From Phytohabitans rumicis (GTDB lineage: Bacteria; Actinomycetota; Actinomycetes; Mycobacteriales; Micromonosporaceae): DNA of 64,000 nt. The stretch spans positions 1,922,001-1,986,000 of the forward strand of contig NZ_BLPG01000001.1 in assembly GCF_011764445.1 (NCBI RefSeq), in the 5' to 3' direction. Below are positions 29,269-38,573 of the stretch, piece by piece (within the stretch, counting starts at the first letter, position 1; each line of letters starts with the position of its first letter). A model generated the notes under the pieces. That model saw only the letters and a list, made by a program, of their open reading frames with translations, ran no database searches and had not been told where the DNA came from. The position numbers were made by a program, and so were the translations under genes.

Positions 29269-30183
29269 TTAGATCTGTGCGGTTGCCGGGCTGTCCAGCC
29301 ACAGTCGCTGCAGCATGTGCCAGTCCTCGGGGTACTGGGCGATGCCCGCCGCCAGGCCGTCGGCGACCTGCTGGGTCAGCGCCCGCGCCCGCTGGTCGAG
29401 GGGGCCGTCCGCGGGCACCGTGAGCGGGCCGGCCAGGGCGCCCCGGGCGCGGTCCTCCTCGTACCACATGGTGACGGTGTATAGCGGGCAGCCGGTACGC
29501 AGGGCCAGCAGCGCCGGCCCGGCGGGCATCCGGGCCCGGCCGCCGAAGAAGCTCACCTCGACGCCGCGGGCGGACAGGTCCCGGTCGGCGAGCAGCGGCA
29601 CGACGTACCCCTGCTGGAGGCGCTCGACCAGGACGTCGAACGCGCCGCCGTCGGCCGGCAGGATCTCCATGCCCAAACCCCGCCGGTACGCGAGGAAGCG
29701 CTGGTAGACGCCCTCGGGCTTGAGGCGTTCGGCGACCGTGACGATGGGCCAGCCGCGGGCGGCGACCCAGGCGCCGGCGGCGTCCCAGTTGCCGCCGTGC
29801 GGGAGCGCCACGACCGACCCCCGGCCGGCCGCGACGTTCTCGGCGAGCATGTGGTCGCCGTCGAGGCTGAAGTCGCGCAGGATCTCCTCCTTCGACCGCG
29901 ACGGCAGCCGGAACGCCTCCATCCAGTAGCGCGCGTACGAGCGCAGTGCCCGCTTCAAGAGCGCGTCAAACTCGCGCTCCGACGAATCCTGGCCTACCAC
30001 CCTGCGCAAGTTGGCAGCTAGCCGCCGCGTACCCCTGCCGCGTTTGCGCGCCGCGTAGTCGGCGCCGGCCCGGAAGGCCGCCGCCGCGACCGGCCTGGGC
30101 AGCGCCCGGACCAGCCGCCACCCGGCGGCATACCCGATTTCGGCGAGGCTGAGCCGGCTGGTTCCCTCGCTACGCTCGGTCAT
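29269..30183 (-). CDS. patA: Phosphatidylinositol mannoside acyltransferase (LpxL/HtrB family)
   Basis: Transfers a fatty acyl chain to the mannose of PIM. 304 residues. The catalytic HX4D is LPHGGNWD; LLADRDLSARGVEVSFFGGRARMPAGPALLAL is the conserved downstream region (split here by family usage). A short basic N-terminus may bind membrane. ATG 30183 overlaps the pgsA stop by ATGA. Homologue in position of Rv2611c. Name patA is by synteny. Confidence 0.88.
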   Translation of the reverse strand: MTERSEGTSRLSLAEIGYAAGWRLVRALPRPVAAAAFRAGADYAARKRGRGTRRLAANLRRVVGQDSSEREFDALLKRALRSYARYWMEAFRLPSRSKEEILRDFSLDGDHMLAENVAAGRGSVVALPHGGNWDAAGAWVAARGWPIVTVAERLKPEGVYQRFLAYRRGLGMEILPADGGAFDVLVERLQQGYVVPLLADRDLSARGVEVSFFGGRARMPAGPALLALRTGCPLYTVTMWYEEDRARGALAGPLTVPADGPLDQRARALTQQVADGLAAGIAQYPEDWHMLQRLWLDSPATAQI

Positions 30184-30800
30184 ACGTTCGTGTTCGCGTT
30201 CGCTTGCTTGTAGACGTGCGCGATGCGCTGGCCGACGGTGATCACGGACAGCCCGGCGAGGATCCACAGCGCGGCCGGCAGCGCCCACGCGAGACCCAGC
30301 CCGGCCAGCAGGCCGCCGACGCCGACGCTGAGCAGCCGCTCGGGGCGTTCGGCGATGCCGACGTTGCAGGTCATGCCGAGGCCCTCGGCACGGGCCTTGA
30401 CGTAGGAGACGATCTGCCCGACGGCCAGGCAGAGCAGCGCCGCGACCATGCCCCAGCGGTCGTCCCGCGTGGCCAGGTAGTACGCCACCGCGCCGAAGAT
30501 GCCGGCGTCGGCGACCCGGTCCATCGAGGAGTCGAGGAACGCCCCGAACTTCGTCGAGCCGCCCTTCATCCGGGCCATCGTGCCGTCGAGGAAGTCGGTG
30601 AGCGCGAACACGACCACGATCGTGAGTGCGATGATCAGGTGGCCGCGGGCACCGAAGCCGATCGCGCCGACGAGCACGCCGACGGTCCCGGCCACCGTGA
30701 CGGCGTTCGGAGTGATACCCAGCTTGAGGAGGGCGCGGGCAATGGGCTCTGCGACGGAGCTGAGGGCCGTCCGAGCGGATACGCGGAAGATCTTCGCCAT
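30180..30800 (-). CDS. pgsA: CDP-alcohol phosphatidyltransferase PgsA (phosphatidylinositol phosphate synthase)
   Basis: Integral membrane enzyme joining CDP-diacylglycerol to inositol phosphate. About 206 residues with six predicted helices. The catalytic signature DGX2ARX8GX3DX3D is visible as DFLDGTMARM then GAFLDSSMD. ATG 30800 (MAKIFRVS) is preferred; GTG 30812 is in frame. First gene of pgsA-patA-pimA. In M. tuberculosis thrS and the HIT gene lie directly upstream; here an EF-G2 and an aldo/keto reductase gene intervene. Confidence 0.92.
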   Translation of the reverse strand: MAKIFRVSARTALSSVAEPIARALLKLGITPNAVTVAGTVGVLVGAIGFGARGHLIIALTIVVVFALTDFLDGTMARMKGGSTKFGAFLDSSMDRVADAGIFGAVAYYLATRDDRWGMVAALLCLAVGQIVSYVKARAEGLGMTCNVGIAERPERLLSVGVGGLLAGLGLAWALPAALWILAGLSVITVGQRIAHVYKQANANTNV

Positions 30801-30954
30801 GGCGGCTCTCACGATAACGGTCCGCGGACCTCGACCGGGCCGCGGCCAGGCTGTGTTACTTCGCGCGTCGGGGTTGTGTACGGCGTGTTGCGGGTGTGGG
30901 ATCGAAGGGCGAACGTGAGGTAGCTCACGCTCATCGGCTGAGGGAGGTTCTCCG

Positions 30955-33114
30955 GTGGCGCAAAAGAGTCAGGAGAAGGGAGTCACCGGCTCCGCGCCGG
31001 TGGTGGACGCGCCCGGCAGGGTACGCAACGTGGTGCTCGTCGGGCACTCCGGCGCAGGAAAGACCACGCTGGTCGAGGCGTTGCTCGCCGCGACCGGCAC
31101 GATCCCCAGAGCCGGGGCGGTCACCGAGGGCACCACGGTCTGCGACCACGACGCCGCCGCGGTCAAGCAGCAGCGGTCGGTGAGCCTGGCCTGCGCTCCC
31201 CTGGTCCACAACGGCATCAAGGTCAACCTGCTGGACACCCCCGGATACGCCGACTTCGTCGGTGAGCTGCGCGCCGGGCTGCGCGCCGCCGACGCCGCCC
31301 TCTTCGTGGTGTCCGCCGTCGACGGCATGGACGCGGCCACCGCCGCGCTGTGGGAGGAGTGCGCCGCGGTCGGCATGCCCCGCGCGGTCGCCGTGACCCG
31401 GCTCGACCACCAGCGGGCCGACTTCGACGAGACGGTGGCTTTGTGCCAGCGGGTGTTCGGCGACAACGTGCTCCCGCTGTACCTGCCGATGCTGGGCGAC
31501 GACGGCGAGTCCACGGTCGGCCTGATGGGGCTGATCACGCGGCGGGTCTTCGACTACACGGACGGCTACCCGCCCGAGGTCCGCGACCCCGACCCCGAGC
31601 ACCTGCCGGCCATCGACGAGGCCCGCAACGAGCTGATCGAGGGCATCATCGCGGAGAGCGAAGACGAGACCCTGATGGACCGCTACCTCGGCGGCGAGGA
31701 GATCGAGGTCGAGGTGCTCATCACCGACCTGGAGAAGGCGGTCGCCCGCGGCCACTTCTACCCGGTCGTGCCCGTCTGCGCGGAGACCCAGGTCGGCCTC
31801 GACGCGCTGCTGGAGCTGCTCACCGCCGCGTTCCCGACGCCGCAGGAGCACGACCTGCCCGCGGTCACCGGCATCGACGGATCCCCGCAGCCGCCGCTGA
31901 CCTGCGACCCGAACGGCCCGCTGGTCGCCGAGGTGGTCAAGACCACCATCGACCGGCACGTCGGGCGGGTCTCCCTGGTCCGGGTCTTCTCCGGCACGCT
32001 CCGCCCGGAGGCCACCGTGCACGTCTCCGGCCACGGCATGGAGGACCGCGGCCACCCCGACCACGACGCCGACGAGCGGATCGCGCACATCTACTCGCCG
32101 CTGGGCGCGTCCCTGCGCGAGGTGCCCGCCGCCATCGCCGGCGACATCTGCGCGATCACCAAGTCGGGCAGCGCGGAGACCGGCGACACGGTCTCGGCCA
32201 AGGACCACCCGCTGCTGGTCGAGCCGTGGGAGATGCCCGAGCCGCTGCTGCCGGTGGCCATCGTGGCGAAGAGCCGCGCCGACGAGGACGCCCTGGCGAA
32301 AAACCTGGGCCGCCTGGTCGCCGGCGACCCCACCATGCGCCTGGAGCGCAACGCCGAGACCCACCAGCTCGTGCTGTGGTGCATGGGCGAGGCGCACGCC
32401 GACGTGGTCCTCGACCGGCTCCGCGCCGGCGGCGTCGACCTGGAGACCGTGGCGGTACGCGTGGCGCTGCGCGAGACGTTCGGGGCCGGCTCGGCCGGTC
32501 ACGGCCGCCACGTCAAGCAGTCCGGCGGCCACGGCCAGTATGCGGTCTGCGACATCAGGGTGGAGCCGCTGCCTCGGGGCAGCGGTTTCGAGTTCGTGGA
32601 CAAGATCGTGGGCGGCGTGGTGCCGCACAACTACATCCCGTCGGTGGAGAAGGGTGTCCGCGCCCAGATGGAGCGCGGCATCGTCGCCGGCTACCCGGTG
32701 GTGGACCTGCGGGTCACCCTCTTCGACGGCAAGGCGCACAGCGTCGACTCCTCGGACGCCGCGTTCCAGACCGCGGGCGCGCTCGCGCTCAAGGACGCGG
32801 CCGAGAAGGGCCAGCTGACCCTGCTCGAACCGGTCGACGAGATCGTCATCCGGGTGCCCGACTCGTTCGTCGGCGCGGTCATGAGCGACATGTCCAGCCG
32901 CCGCGGCCGCGTCCTCGGCACCGAGGCCGACCCGAGCGGCAACGAGCGCACCCTGGTCCGCGCCGAGGTCCCGGCCACGGAGTTGGTGAGGTACGCGGTG
33001 GAGTTGCGCTCCATGACCAGCGGCGCCGGCACCTTCACCAGGACCTTCGCCAGGCACGACCCCATGCCCACCCACCTGGCCGAGCAGGTCAAAAAGGAAC
33101 ACGCGTCCGCCTGA
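30955..33114 (+). CDS. Elongation factor G-like GTPase EF-G2
   Basis: 719 residues with all EF-G domains: P-loop GHSGAGKTT, DTPGYADFVGE (G3), domain II, and domains III-V ending with PMPTHLAEQVKKEH. The G4 motif is VTRLDHQ, where canonical EF-G has NKXD. Switch regions are also shortened (QRSVSLACAPL for the switch II approach). This fits the actinobacterial EF-G2 paralogue (Rv0120c type), which is not the main translocase; its role is unsettled. GTG 30955 after GGGAGG. Inserted between pgsA and thrS relative to mycobacterial order. Confidence 0.9.
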   Translation: MAQKSQEKGVTGSAPVVDAPGRVRNVVLVGHSGAGKTTLVEALLAATGTIPRAGAVTEGTTVCDHDAAAVKQQRSVSLACAPLVHNGIKVNLLDTPGYADFVGELRAGLRAADAALFVVSAVDGMDAATAALWEECAAVGMPRAVAVTRLDHQRADFDETVALCQRVFGDNVLPLYLPMLGDDGESTVGLMGLITRRVFDYTDGYPPEVRDPDPEHLPAIDEARNELIEGIIAESEDETLMDRYLGGEEIEVEVLITDLEKAVARGHFYPVVPVCAETQVGLDALLELLTAAFPTPQEHDLPAVTGIDGSPQPPLTCDPNGPLVAEVVKTTIDRHVGRVSLVRVFSGTLRPEATVHVSGHGMEDRGHPDHDADERIAHIYSPLGASLREVPAAIAGDICAITKSGSAETGDTVSAKDHPLLVEPWEMPEPLLPVAIVAKSRADEDALAKNLGRLVAGDPTMRLERNAETHQLVLWCMGEAHADVVLDRLRAGGVDLETVAVRVALRETFGAGSAGHGRHVKQSGGHGQYAVCDIRVEPLPRGSGFEFVDKIVGGVVPHNYIPSVEKGVRAQMERGIVAGYPVVDLRVTLFDGKAHSVDSSDAAFQTAGALALKDAAEKGQLTLLEPVDEIVIRVPDSFVGAVMSDMSSRRGRVLGTEADPSGNERTLVRAEVPATELVRYAVELRSMTSGAGTFTRTFARHDPMPTHLAEQVKKEHASA

Positions 33115-33132
33115 CCCGTCCCGTCTCTCCAA

Positions 33133-33193
33133 GTTGATCAGGGAGTTTGTCTGGCGTGTCGCGGCGCGCCGCTAGACGAACTCCCTGATCAAC
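33133..33193. repeat. Palindromic repeat family C, copy C1 (between convergent genes)
   Basis: A 24-bp stem starts GTTGATCAGGGAGTT, has two G-T-type mismatches, and its apex contains GGCGTGTCGCGG. The right arm (33170-33193) is the 3' end of the aldo/keto reductase gene and encodes its last residues LIREFV plus the stop. Confidence 0.88.
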
Positions 33194-34146
33194 CGCTCGA
33201 CCTCGGCGTAAGCGTCCGGCGGGAGAGGGCCCCGCGACAGCGCCCCGGCGTTCTCCTCCACCTGGGCCACCGTGCGGCAGCCCGGGATCGGGATCGTGTG
33301 GCCGTTGCGGGCCCAGAGCCAGCCCAGCGCGCCCTGCGCCAACGTACGGCCGTCCGCGGTCAGCGCCTCCCGGACGGCGGCCACCCGGTCCAGCCACTCC
33401 GGCGACGGCTTCCCGTCCCGGAAGAACGACAGCCAATCCGGCGCGATCCCCCGTACGTCGTCCGGCCCGAGCGTCGACGCGGCCGTGAACTTGCCGGTCA
33501 GCAGCCCCATCGCGAGCGGCCCGCGGTTGATGCTGGCCAGGTCGTACTTGTCCACCACCGCCAGCACCTCGGGCGAGTCCTGCAGCACCGACATCGCGTG
33601 CTGGATGGCCACCGCACCGGCCTGGGCGTACACGGTGGCGCGGTCCGCGAAGTCCGTGCTCCAGCCGTACGCCCGGATCTTGCCGGCGTCCACAAGGGAC
33701 TCCAGCACCGGGAGCAGCTCCCGCGCCTGCGCGATCGGCAGGTCGTTCAGGTGCAGCTGATAGAGGTCGATGTGGTCGGTGCCGAGCCGGCGCAGCGAGC
33801 CCTCCACGGCCGTACGCAGGTACGCCGGCGACGCGTCCGTGCCGGTGAGCTGCCGGGTCGACTCGTCGAAGACGTTGCCCCACTTGGTGGCGATCACCAC
33901 CTCGTCCCGCCGCCCGGCGAACGCCCGCCCCACGATCCGCTCGCTGTGCCCGGTGCCGTACACGTCGGCGGTGTCGAAGAAGGTGACGCCTAGCTCCAGC
34001 GCGCGGCGCAGCGCCCTGATCGACTCCTCGTCGTCCACCCGGCCCCAACCGAGCGGCTGCTCCCCCGCCCAGAACGGCCCGCCGATCGCCCAGCACCCGA
34101 TGCCGAGCGCACTCACCTCGATGCCGCTGTGTCCCAGAGTCTTCAT
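33172..34146 (-). CDS. Aldo/keto reductase
   Basis: 324-residue NADP(H)-dependent (alpha/beta)8 oxidoreductase. LGHSGIEVSALGIGCWAIGG start, catalytic tetrad Asp in FFDTADVYG with Tyr, Lys in VIATKWGN, His in LYQLHLND. C-terminal cofactor loop IPIPGCRTVAQVEENAGAL. Start ATG 34146. Substrate unknown. Its last codons form one arm of palindrome C1. Confidence 0.9.
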   Translation of the reverse strand: MKTLGHSGIEVSALGIGCWAIGGPFWAGEQPLGWGRVDDEESIRALRRALELGVTFFDTADVYGTGHSERIVGRAFAGRRDEVVIATKWGNVFDESTRQLTGTDASPAYLRTAVEGSLRRLGTDHIDLYQLHLNDLPIAQARELLPVLESLVDAGKIRAYGWSTDFADRATVYAQAGAVAIQHAMSVLQDSPEVLAVVDKYDLASINRGPLAMGLLTGKFTAASTLGPDDVRGIAPDWLSFFRDGKPSPEWLDRVAAVREALTADGRTLAQGALGWLWARNGHTIPIPGCRTVAQVEENAGALSRGPLPPDAYAEVERLIREFV

Positions 34147-34253
34147 GCGTGACACGGTTCCAGTTCGAGCACGCTGGAAGTCAAGCGCCGCCCCCGCAAC
34201 CGGGACGCCAGCAAGATCCGGACAAAACTCCGCGGGTGTGACCCGACCGCCCC

Positions 34254-34362
34254 GCCGATCAAGGAAAACCGCGTCGATCAAGGGCAAACGGTCGTGGTTT
34301 GGAGATCAAAGCACGACCATATGCCCTTGATCGACGCGAGCCGCGAGCTGCCCTTGATCGAC
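34254..34362. repeat. Palindromic repeat family B, copy B3
   Basis: A leading CGATCAAG box (GATC at 34257) is 19 nt from the hairpin: left arm 34273-34297, apex tttggagatcaaa, right arm 34311-34335 with three mismatches. An extra CCTTGATCGACGCG half-box follows 27 nt further right, breaking the 19-nt rule. 3' of the HIT gene (minus strand). The stretch 34147-34417 holds nothing else recognisable. Confidence 0.83.
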
Positions 34363-34417
34363 GCGGAGAGCGGGCGCCGGCCGAGCGACGCGGGCCAAGC
34401 GCGGGCACGGGCGGAGG

Positions 34418-34909
34418 TTAGTCCTCGGGCCAGGCGTCTATGAGGAGGTCGCGTGTGTCGGTGAGGAGTTGGGGGAGGACCTTGGTTTGGCCGACCACGG
34501 GCATGAAGTTGCTGTCGCCGCCCCACCGGGGCACGACGTGTTGGTGCAGGTGGGCGGCGATGCCGGCGCCGGCGACCGAGCCCTGGTTCATCCCGATGTT
34601 GAAGCCGTGCGCGCCGCTGACCTGCCGGATCACCCGCATCGCCGTCTGCGTGAAGTGCGCCAGCTCGGCCGTCTCATCCGCGTCGATGTCGGTGTAGTCG
34701 GGCAGGTGCCGGTACGGGCACACGAGCAGGTGCCCCGGGTTGTACGGGTACAGGTTGAGCACCGCGTAGACGAGCTTGCCCCGGGCGACCACCAGGCTGC
34801 CGTCCTCCAGGGTCGGAGCGACGCAGAAGGGGCACCCGGGCGGCTGGTTCTGCCCGGCGATGTACGTCATCCGATGCGGCGTCCACAGCCGCTCCAACCC
34901 GTCCGTCAC
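34418..34909 (-). CDS. HIT-family hydrolase/AP4A phosphorylase-like
   Basis: 163 residues. Histidine triad HLHQHVVPRW near residue 125 and a Zn-type CPFC pair near residue 26. Position after thrS matches Rv2613c, reported as a diadenosine tetraphosphate phosphorylase, which suggests removal of AP4A made by aminoacyl-tRNA synthetases. GTG 34909, nine bases after the thrS stop, so co-transcribed. Confidence 0.88.
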   Translation of the reverse strand: MTDGLERLWTPHRMTYIAGQNQPPGCPFCVAPTLEDGSLVVARGKLVYAVLNLYPYNPGHLLVCPYRHLPDYTDIDADETAELAHFTQTAMRVIRQVSGAHGFNIGMNQGSVAGAGIAAHLHQHVVPRWGGDSNFMPVVGQTKVLPQLLTDTRDLLIDAWPED

Positions 34910-34918
34910 ACCCTGATC

Positions 34919-36937
34919 CTATGGGGCTGACGGACCTTCATTCGTGCGCGAGTTGACGATCTCGATCACGTGCGCCACGGCCTCCGCCAGCGGTACGCCG
35001 TTGCGCTGCGACCCGTCCCGGTACCGGAACGACACCGTGCCCGCCTCGACGTCCGCGTCCCCGGCGATGGCCATGAACGGGATCTTCTGCTGCTGCGCCG
35101 TACGGATCTTCTTCTGCATCCGGTCGTCGGAGGTGTCCACCTCCGCCCGGATGCCCGCGTCCCGGAGCGTCGAGACGAAGTCGGCCAGGTACGCGGCGTG
35201 GTCGTCGCGGATCGGGATGCCCACCACCTGCACCGGCGCCAGCCAGGCCGGGAACGCGCCGGCGTAGTGCTCGGTCAGGACACCGAAGAACCGCTCGATC
35301 GACCCGAACAGCGCCCGGTGGATCATGATGGGCTGCTGCCGGGTGCCGTCCGACGCCTGGTACTCCAGCCCGAAGCGCTTCGGCTGGTTGAAGTCCAGCT
35401 GGATGGTCGACATCTGCCAGGTGCGCCCGATCGCGTCGCGCGCCTGCACGGAGATCTTCGGCCCGTAGAACGCCGCGCCGCCCGGGTCCGGCACCAGCTC
35501 CAGGCCGGAGTCCTCGGCGGCCTGCCGCAGCGTCTCGGTCGCCTCGGCCCACTCCTCGTCGGAGCCGATGAACTTCTCCGAGTCGCCCCGGGTGGACAGC
35601 TCCAGGTAGAAGTCCTCCAGGCCGTAGTCGCGCAGCAGGTCGAGCACGAACGCCAGCAGCGTGCGCAGCTCGCCGGGCATCTGCTCCTTGGTGCAGTAGA
35701 TGTGCGAGTCGTCCATGGTCAGCCCGCGCACCCGGGTCAGCCCGTGCACGACGCCGGACTTCTCGTACCGGTACACCGTGCCGAACTCGAACAGCCGCAG
35801 CGGCAGCTCCCGGTACGACCGCCCGCGCGCCCGGAAGATCAGGTTGTGCATCGGGCAGTTCATCGCCTTGAGGTAGTACTGCGCGCCTTCCAGCTCCATC
35901 GGCGGGAACATGGTCTCCGCGTAGTACGGCAGGTGCCCCGACGTCTCGAACAGGTGCGCCTTGGTGATGTGCGGCGTGTTGACGAACTCGTACCCGGCCT
36001 GCTCGTGCCGGCGCCGCGAGTAGTTCTCCATCTCGCGCCGGATGATCCCACCCTTCGGGTGGAAGACCGGCAGGCCCGAGCCGATCTCGTCCGGGAACGA
36101 GAAGAGGTCCAGGTCCGCGCCCAGCTTGCGGTGGTCGCGGCGCGCGGCCTCTTCCAACAGCCGCTGGTACGCCTTGAGCGCGTCCCGGGTCGGCCAGGCC
36201 GTCCCGTAGACCCGCTGTAGCTGCGGGTTCTTCTCCGAGCCGCGCCAGTACGCCGCGGCGCTGCGCATCAGCTTGAACGCCCCGATCAGCCGGGTGTTCG
36301 GCAGGTGCGGCCCGCGGCACAGGTCGGACCAGCACACCTTGTCGGACGCCGCGTCCACGTTGTCGTAGATGGTGAGCTCGCCCGCGCCCACCTCCATGAT
36401 CTCGGCGGAGTCGAAGCCGCCGGCGCCGGCCGTGCCGACCAGCTCCAGCTTGTACGGCTCGTCGGCCAGCTCGGACTGCGCCGCCGCGACGTTGTCGAAG
36501 CGCCGCCGGCGGAAGCGCTGCCCCGCCTTGACGATCTCCTGCATCCGCTTTTCGAGCTTGTCCAGGTCGTCCGGCTGGAACGGCCGCGGCACGTCGAAGT
36601 CGTAGTAGAACCCGTTGTCGATCGGCGGCCCGATGCCGAGCTTCGCCTCCGGGTACAGGTCCTGCACCGCCTGGGCGAGCACGTGCGCGGTGGAGTGGCG
36701 CAGCACGTTGAGCCCGTCCGGCTCGTCGATCGCCACCGGCGTCACGGTCACGTCCGCGTCCGGGGCCCAGTCAAGATCAAGCAGACGGCCCGCAGAGCCA
36801 TCCGCTAGAAGTTCGCGTACCACGACGATGGCCTTGGGTCCCGCGACCGGAAGGCCGGCGGCGGACACCGCGTCGGCCGCCGTCGTCCCGGCCGGGACGA
36901 CGAGGTCGGCCACGACAGGGGTACGGGGTGCGGACAC
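34919..36937 (-). CDS. thrS: Threonine-tRNA ligase
   Basis: 672-residue class II synthetase. TGS domain first, then the editing domain with [11 protein letters not shown] (HXXXH) and the second metal site, catalytic core with MNCPMHN (Zn Cys), [22 protein letters not shown] (motif 2 and Zn His) and [17 protein letters not shown] (motif 3), and the anticodon-binding domain. GTG 36937 follows AGGAG. No T-box or long leader is evident in the 89 bases to the divergent methyltransferase-like gene. Confidence 0.97.
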   Translation of the reverse strand: MSAPRTPVVADLVVPAGTTAADAVSAAGLPVAGPKAIVVVRELLADGSAGRLLDLDWAPDADVTVTPVAIDEPDGLNVLRHSTAHVLAQAVQDLYPEAKLGIGPPIDNGFYYDFDVPRPFQPDDLDKLEKRMQEIVKAGQRFRRRRFDNVAAAQSELADEPYKLELVGTAGAGGFDSAEIMEVGAGELTIYDNVDAASDKVCWSDLCRGPHLPNTRLIGAFKLMRSAAAYWRGSEKNPQLQRVYGTAWPTRDALKAYQRLLEEAARRDHRKLGADLDLFSFPDEIGSGLPVFHPKGGIIRREMENYSRRRHEQAGYEFVNTPHITKAHLFETSGHLPYYAETMFPPMELEGAQYYLKAMNCPMHNLIFRARGRSYRELPLRLFEFGTVYRYEKSGVVHGLTRVRGLTMDDSHIYCTKEQMPGELRTLLAFVLDLLRDYGLEDFYLELSTRGDSEKFIGSDEEWAEATETLRQAAEDSGLELVPDPGGAAFYGPKISVQARDAIGRTWQMSTIQLDFNQPKRFGLEYQASDGTRQQPIMIHRALFGSIERFFGVLTEHYAGAFPAWLAPVQVVGIPIRDDHAAYLADFVSTLRDAGIRAEVDTSDDRMQKKIRTAQQQKIPFMAIAGDADVEAGTVSFRYRDGSQRNGVPLAEAVAHVIEIVNSRTNEGPSAP

Positions 36938-37014
36938 GGCGATCTCCTCAGTGTGTTCAGCAGTCGGTAACCGCTGCCATGCTATAGAGCCGCGCCGGAA
37001 GTGCCGCGCAGCGG

Positions 37015-37020
37015 TAGATT
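37015..37020 (+). promoter_or_regulatory. -10 element TAGATT for the CFA-synthase-like gene
   Basis: TAGATT ends six bases before GTG 37027, leaderless signature; no ribosome site is present. Confidence 0.5.
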
Positions 37021-37026
37021 GCCGGT

Positions 37027-38184
37027 GTGGCAGGCACCGATATGATCGCCGCGCTCCAGCGCCGCTACCAGGAATTCTTCGCCTCGCGACCGGCCGTGCC
37101 GTTCGCGGTGGCCGCGGTGGGCGGTGCGGCCCACCGGTTTGGCTCAGGGGACCCCCTCTTCACGATCACCGTCAAGGACACGCGCGGGGCGCGGGCGCTG
37201 ACCGGGCTGGACCAGCTCGGCATCGCCGTGGCGTACCTACAAGGCTGGCTGGACGTCGACGGCGACCTGGTCGCGGCGCTCAAGATGCGCGAGTTCTTCA
37301 AGGACTTCCACCCGATCGCGTTCCTGTCCCGGTTCACCCCGGCGGCCCTGTGGCGGGGCCGCAAGGAGGACGACCGCCGGGCCATCTCGCACCACTACGA
37401 CGAGGACTCGGAGTTCTTCCTGACGTTCCTCGACGAGCGGCACCGCTGCTACACCGAGGGCGTGTTCGCGGCCGACGACGAGCGGCTCGAGGACGCGATG
37501 ACCCGCAAGATGGACCTCGCGATGGACGCGATCGGGGTCAAGCCCGGCGACCGGGTGCTGGAGGTGGGCGGCGGCTGGGGCGCGTTCTCCGAGCACGCCG
37601 CGCGGCGCGGGATCGACGTCACCACCACGACCCTGTCGAAGGAGTCCGAGCGCTACCTGACCGAGCTGTTCGCCCGGGAGAAACTCCCCGTGACGGTGGT
37701 CCGGCAGCACATCTTCGGCTACCGGAGCCCGCAGCCCTTCGACGCGATCGTCAACATGGGCGTCACCGAGCACCTGCCCGACTACCGCACCACGCTGCGC
37801 AAGTACGCCGAGTTGCTGCGCCCCGGCGGCCGCGTCTACCTCGACGCCCTCGCCATGCGCCGCAAGCACCTGGCCTCGACGTTCATGAAGCGCTACATCT
37901 ACCCGGGCAACTCGGCGCCGCTGCTGCTGCACCAGTACCTGCGGCAGGTCTCCCGGTCGCCGTTCGAGCTGCTCAGCGTCGACGACGACCGGCACAACTA
38001 CTTCCTGACCTGCCGGGAGTGGGCCAAGCGCCTGGACGGTGCCCGCGAGGAGATCGTGGCCCGCTGGGGCGAGCCGCTGTACCGCCGCTTCCGCCTGTTC
38101 CTGTGGGGCTCGGCGGCGGGCTTCGACACCGGCATGGTCCAGGCGTACCGCTGGGTCCTGCGCCTGCCGCCCGCCACCGCCTGA
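37027..38184 (+). CDS. Cyclopropane-fatty-acyl-phospholipid synthase family methyltransferase
   Basis: 385 residues. SAM site [18 protein letters not shown] near residue 180, followed by the family features [26 protein letters not shown] (bicarbonate/acid site equivalent) and [12 protein letters not shown]. An N-terminal lipid-binding region of about 150 residues precedes the Rossmann domain. Products could be cyclopropane, methyl-branched or other mid-chain modified lipids; sequence alone does not decide. Divergent from thrS. Confidence 0.85.
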   Translation: MAGTDMIAALQRRYQEFFASRPAVPFAVAAVGGAAHRFGSGDPLFTITVKDTRGARALTGLDQLGIAVAYLQGWLDVDGDLVAALKMREFFKDFHPIAFLSRFTPAALWRGRKEDDRRAISHHYDEDSEFFLTFLDERHRCYTEGVFAADDERLEDAMTRKMDLAMDAIGVKPGDRVLEVGGGWGAFSEHAARRGIDVTTTTLSKESERYLTELFAREKLPVTVVRQHIFGYRSPQPFDAIVNMGVTEHLPDYRTTLRKYAELLRPGGRVYLDALAMRRKHLASTFMKRYIYPGNSAPLLLHQYLRQVSRSPFELLSVDDDRHNYFLTCREWAKRLDGAREEIVARWGEPLYRRFRLFLWGSAAGFDTGMVQAYRWVLRLPPATA

Positions 38185-38253
38185 TCGGTCGCCGCCCCCA
38201 CCGGCGCTGGCCTGCCCCCGCCGGCCGGCCGACGCCGCCGGCGGCGTCGGCGC

Positions 38254-38354
38254 GTCGATCAAGGACTTCCTCGCCGATCAAGGGCGAACGGTCGTGCTTT
38301 GATCTCCAAACCACGACCGTTTGCCCTTGATCGACGCGCAAAGCCTTGATCGGC
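38254..38354. repeat. Palindromic repeat family B, copy B4 (inverted, complete)
   Basis: Half-boxes lie on both sides, each 19 nt from the hairpin (GATC at 38257, 38276, 38329, 38348). The left arm is 38273-38297 and the right arm 38311-38335. The apex tttgatctccaaa is the reverse complement of the B3 apex, so this copy is inverted. It lies 3' of the glycosidase gene. Together with the array it fills most of 38185-38573. Confidence 0.88.
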
Positions 38355-38356
38355 GC

Positions 38357-38532
38357 GGGCCGCGCGGAGACCGGGCCGCGCGGAGACCGGGCCGCGCGGA
38401 GACCGGGCCGCGCGGAGACCGGGCCGCGCGGAGACCGGGCCGCGCGGAGACCGGGCCGCGCGGAGACCGGGCCGCGCGGAGACCGGGCCGCGCGGAGACC
38501 GGGCCGCGCGGAGACCGGGCCGCGCGGAGACC
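38357..38532. repeat. 16-bp tandem array, 11 perfect copies
   Basis: Unit gggccgcgcggagacc repeated 11 times without change (176 bp), starting two bases after B4. The period is not a multiple of three, so frames read through it only as artefacts. Perfect identity implies recent expansion. It ends about 40 bases before the glycosidase stop. Confidence 0.95.
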
Positions 38533-38573
38533 GCCACGCGAGGGCGGCGGCGGGCGAGGGCGGCGGCGCGGGG

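Noticed and set aside
38357-38532. Regular short repeats that could suggest a CRISPR array
   Set aside because: Units of 16 bp are directly adjacent with no unique spacers, and no cas gene is present.
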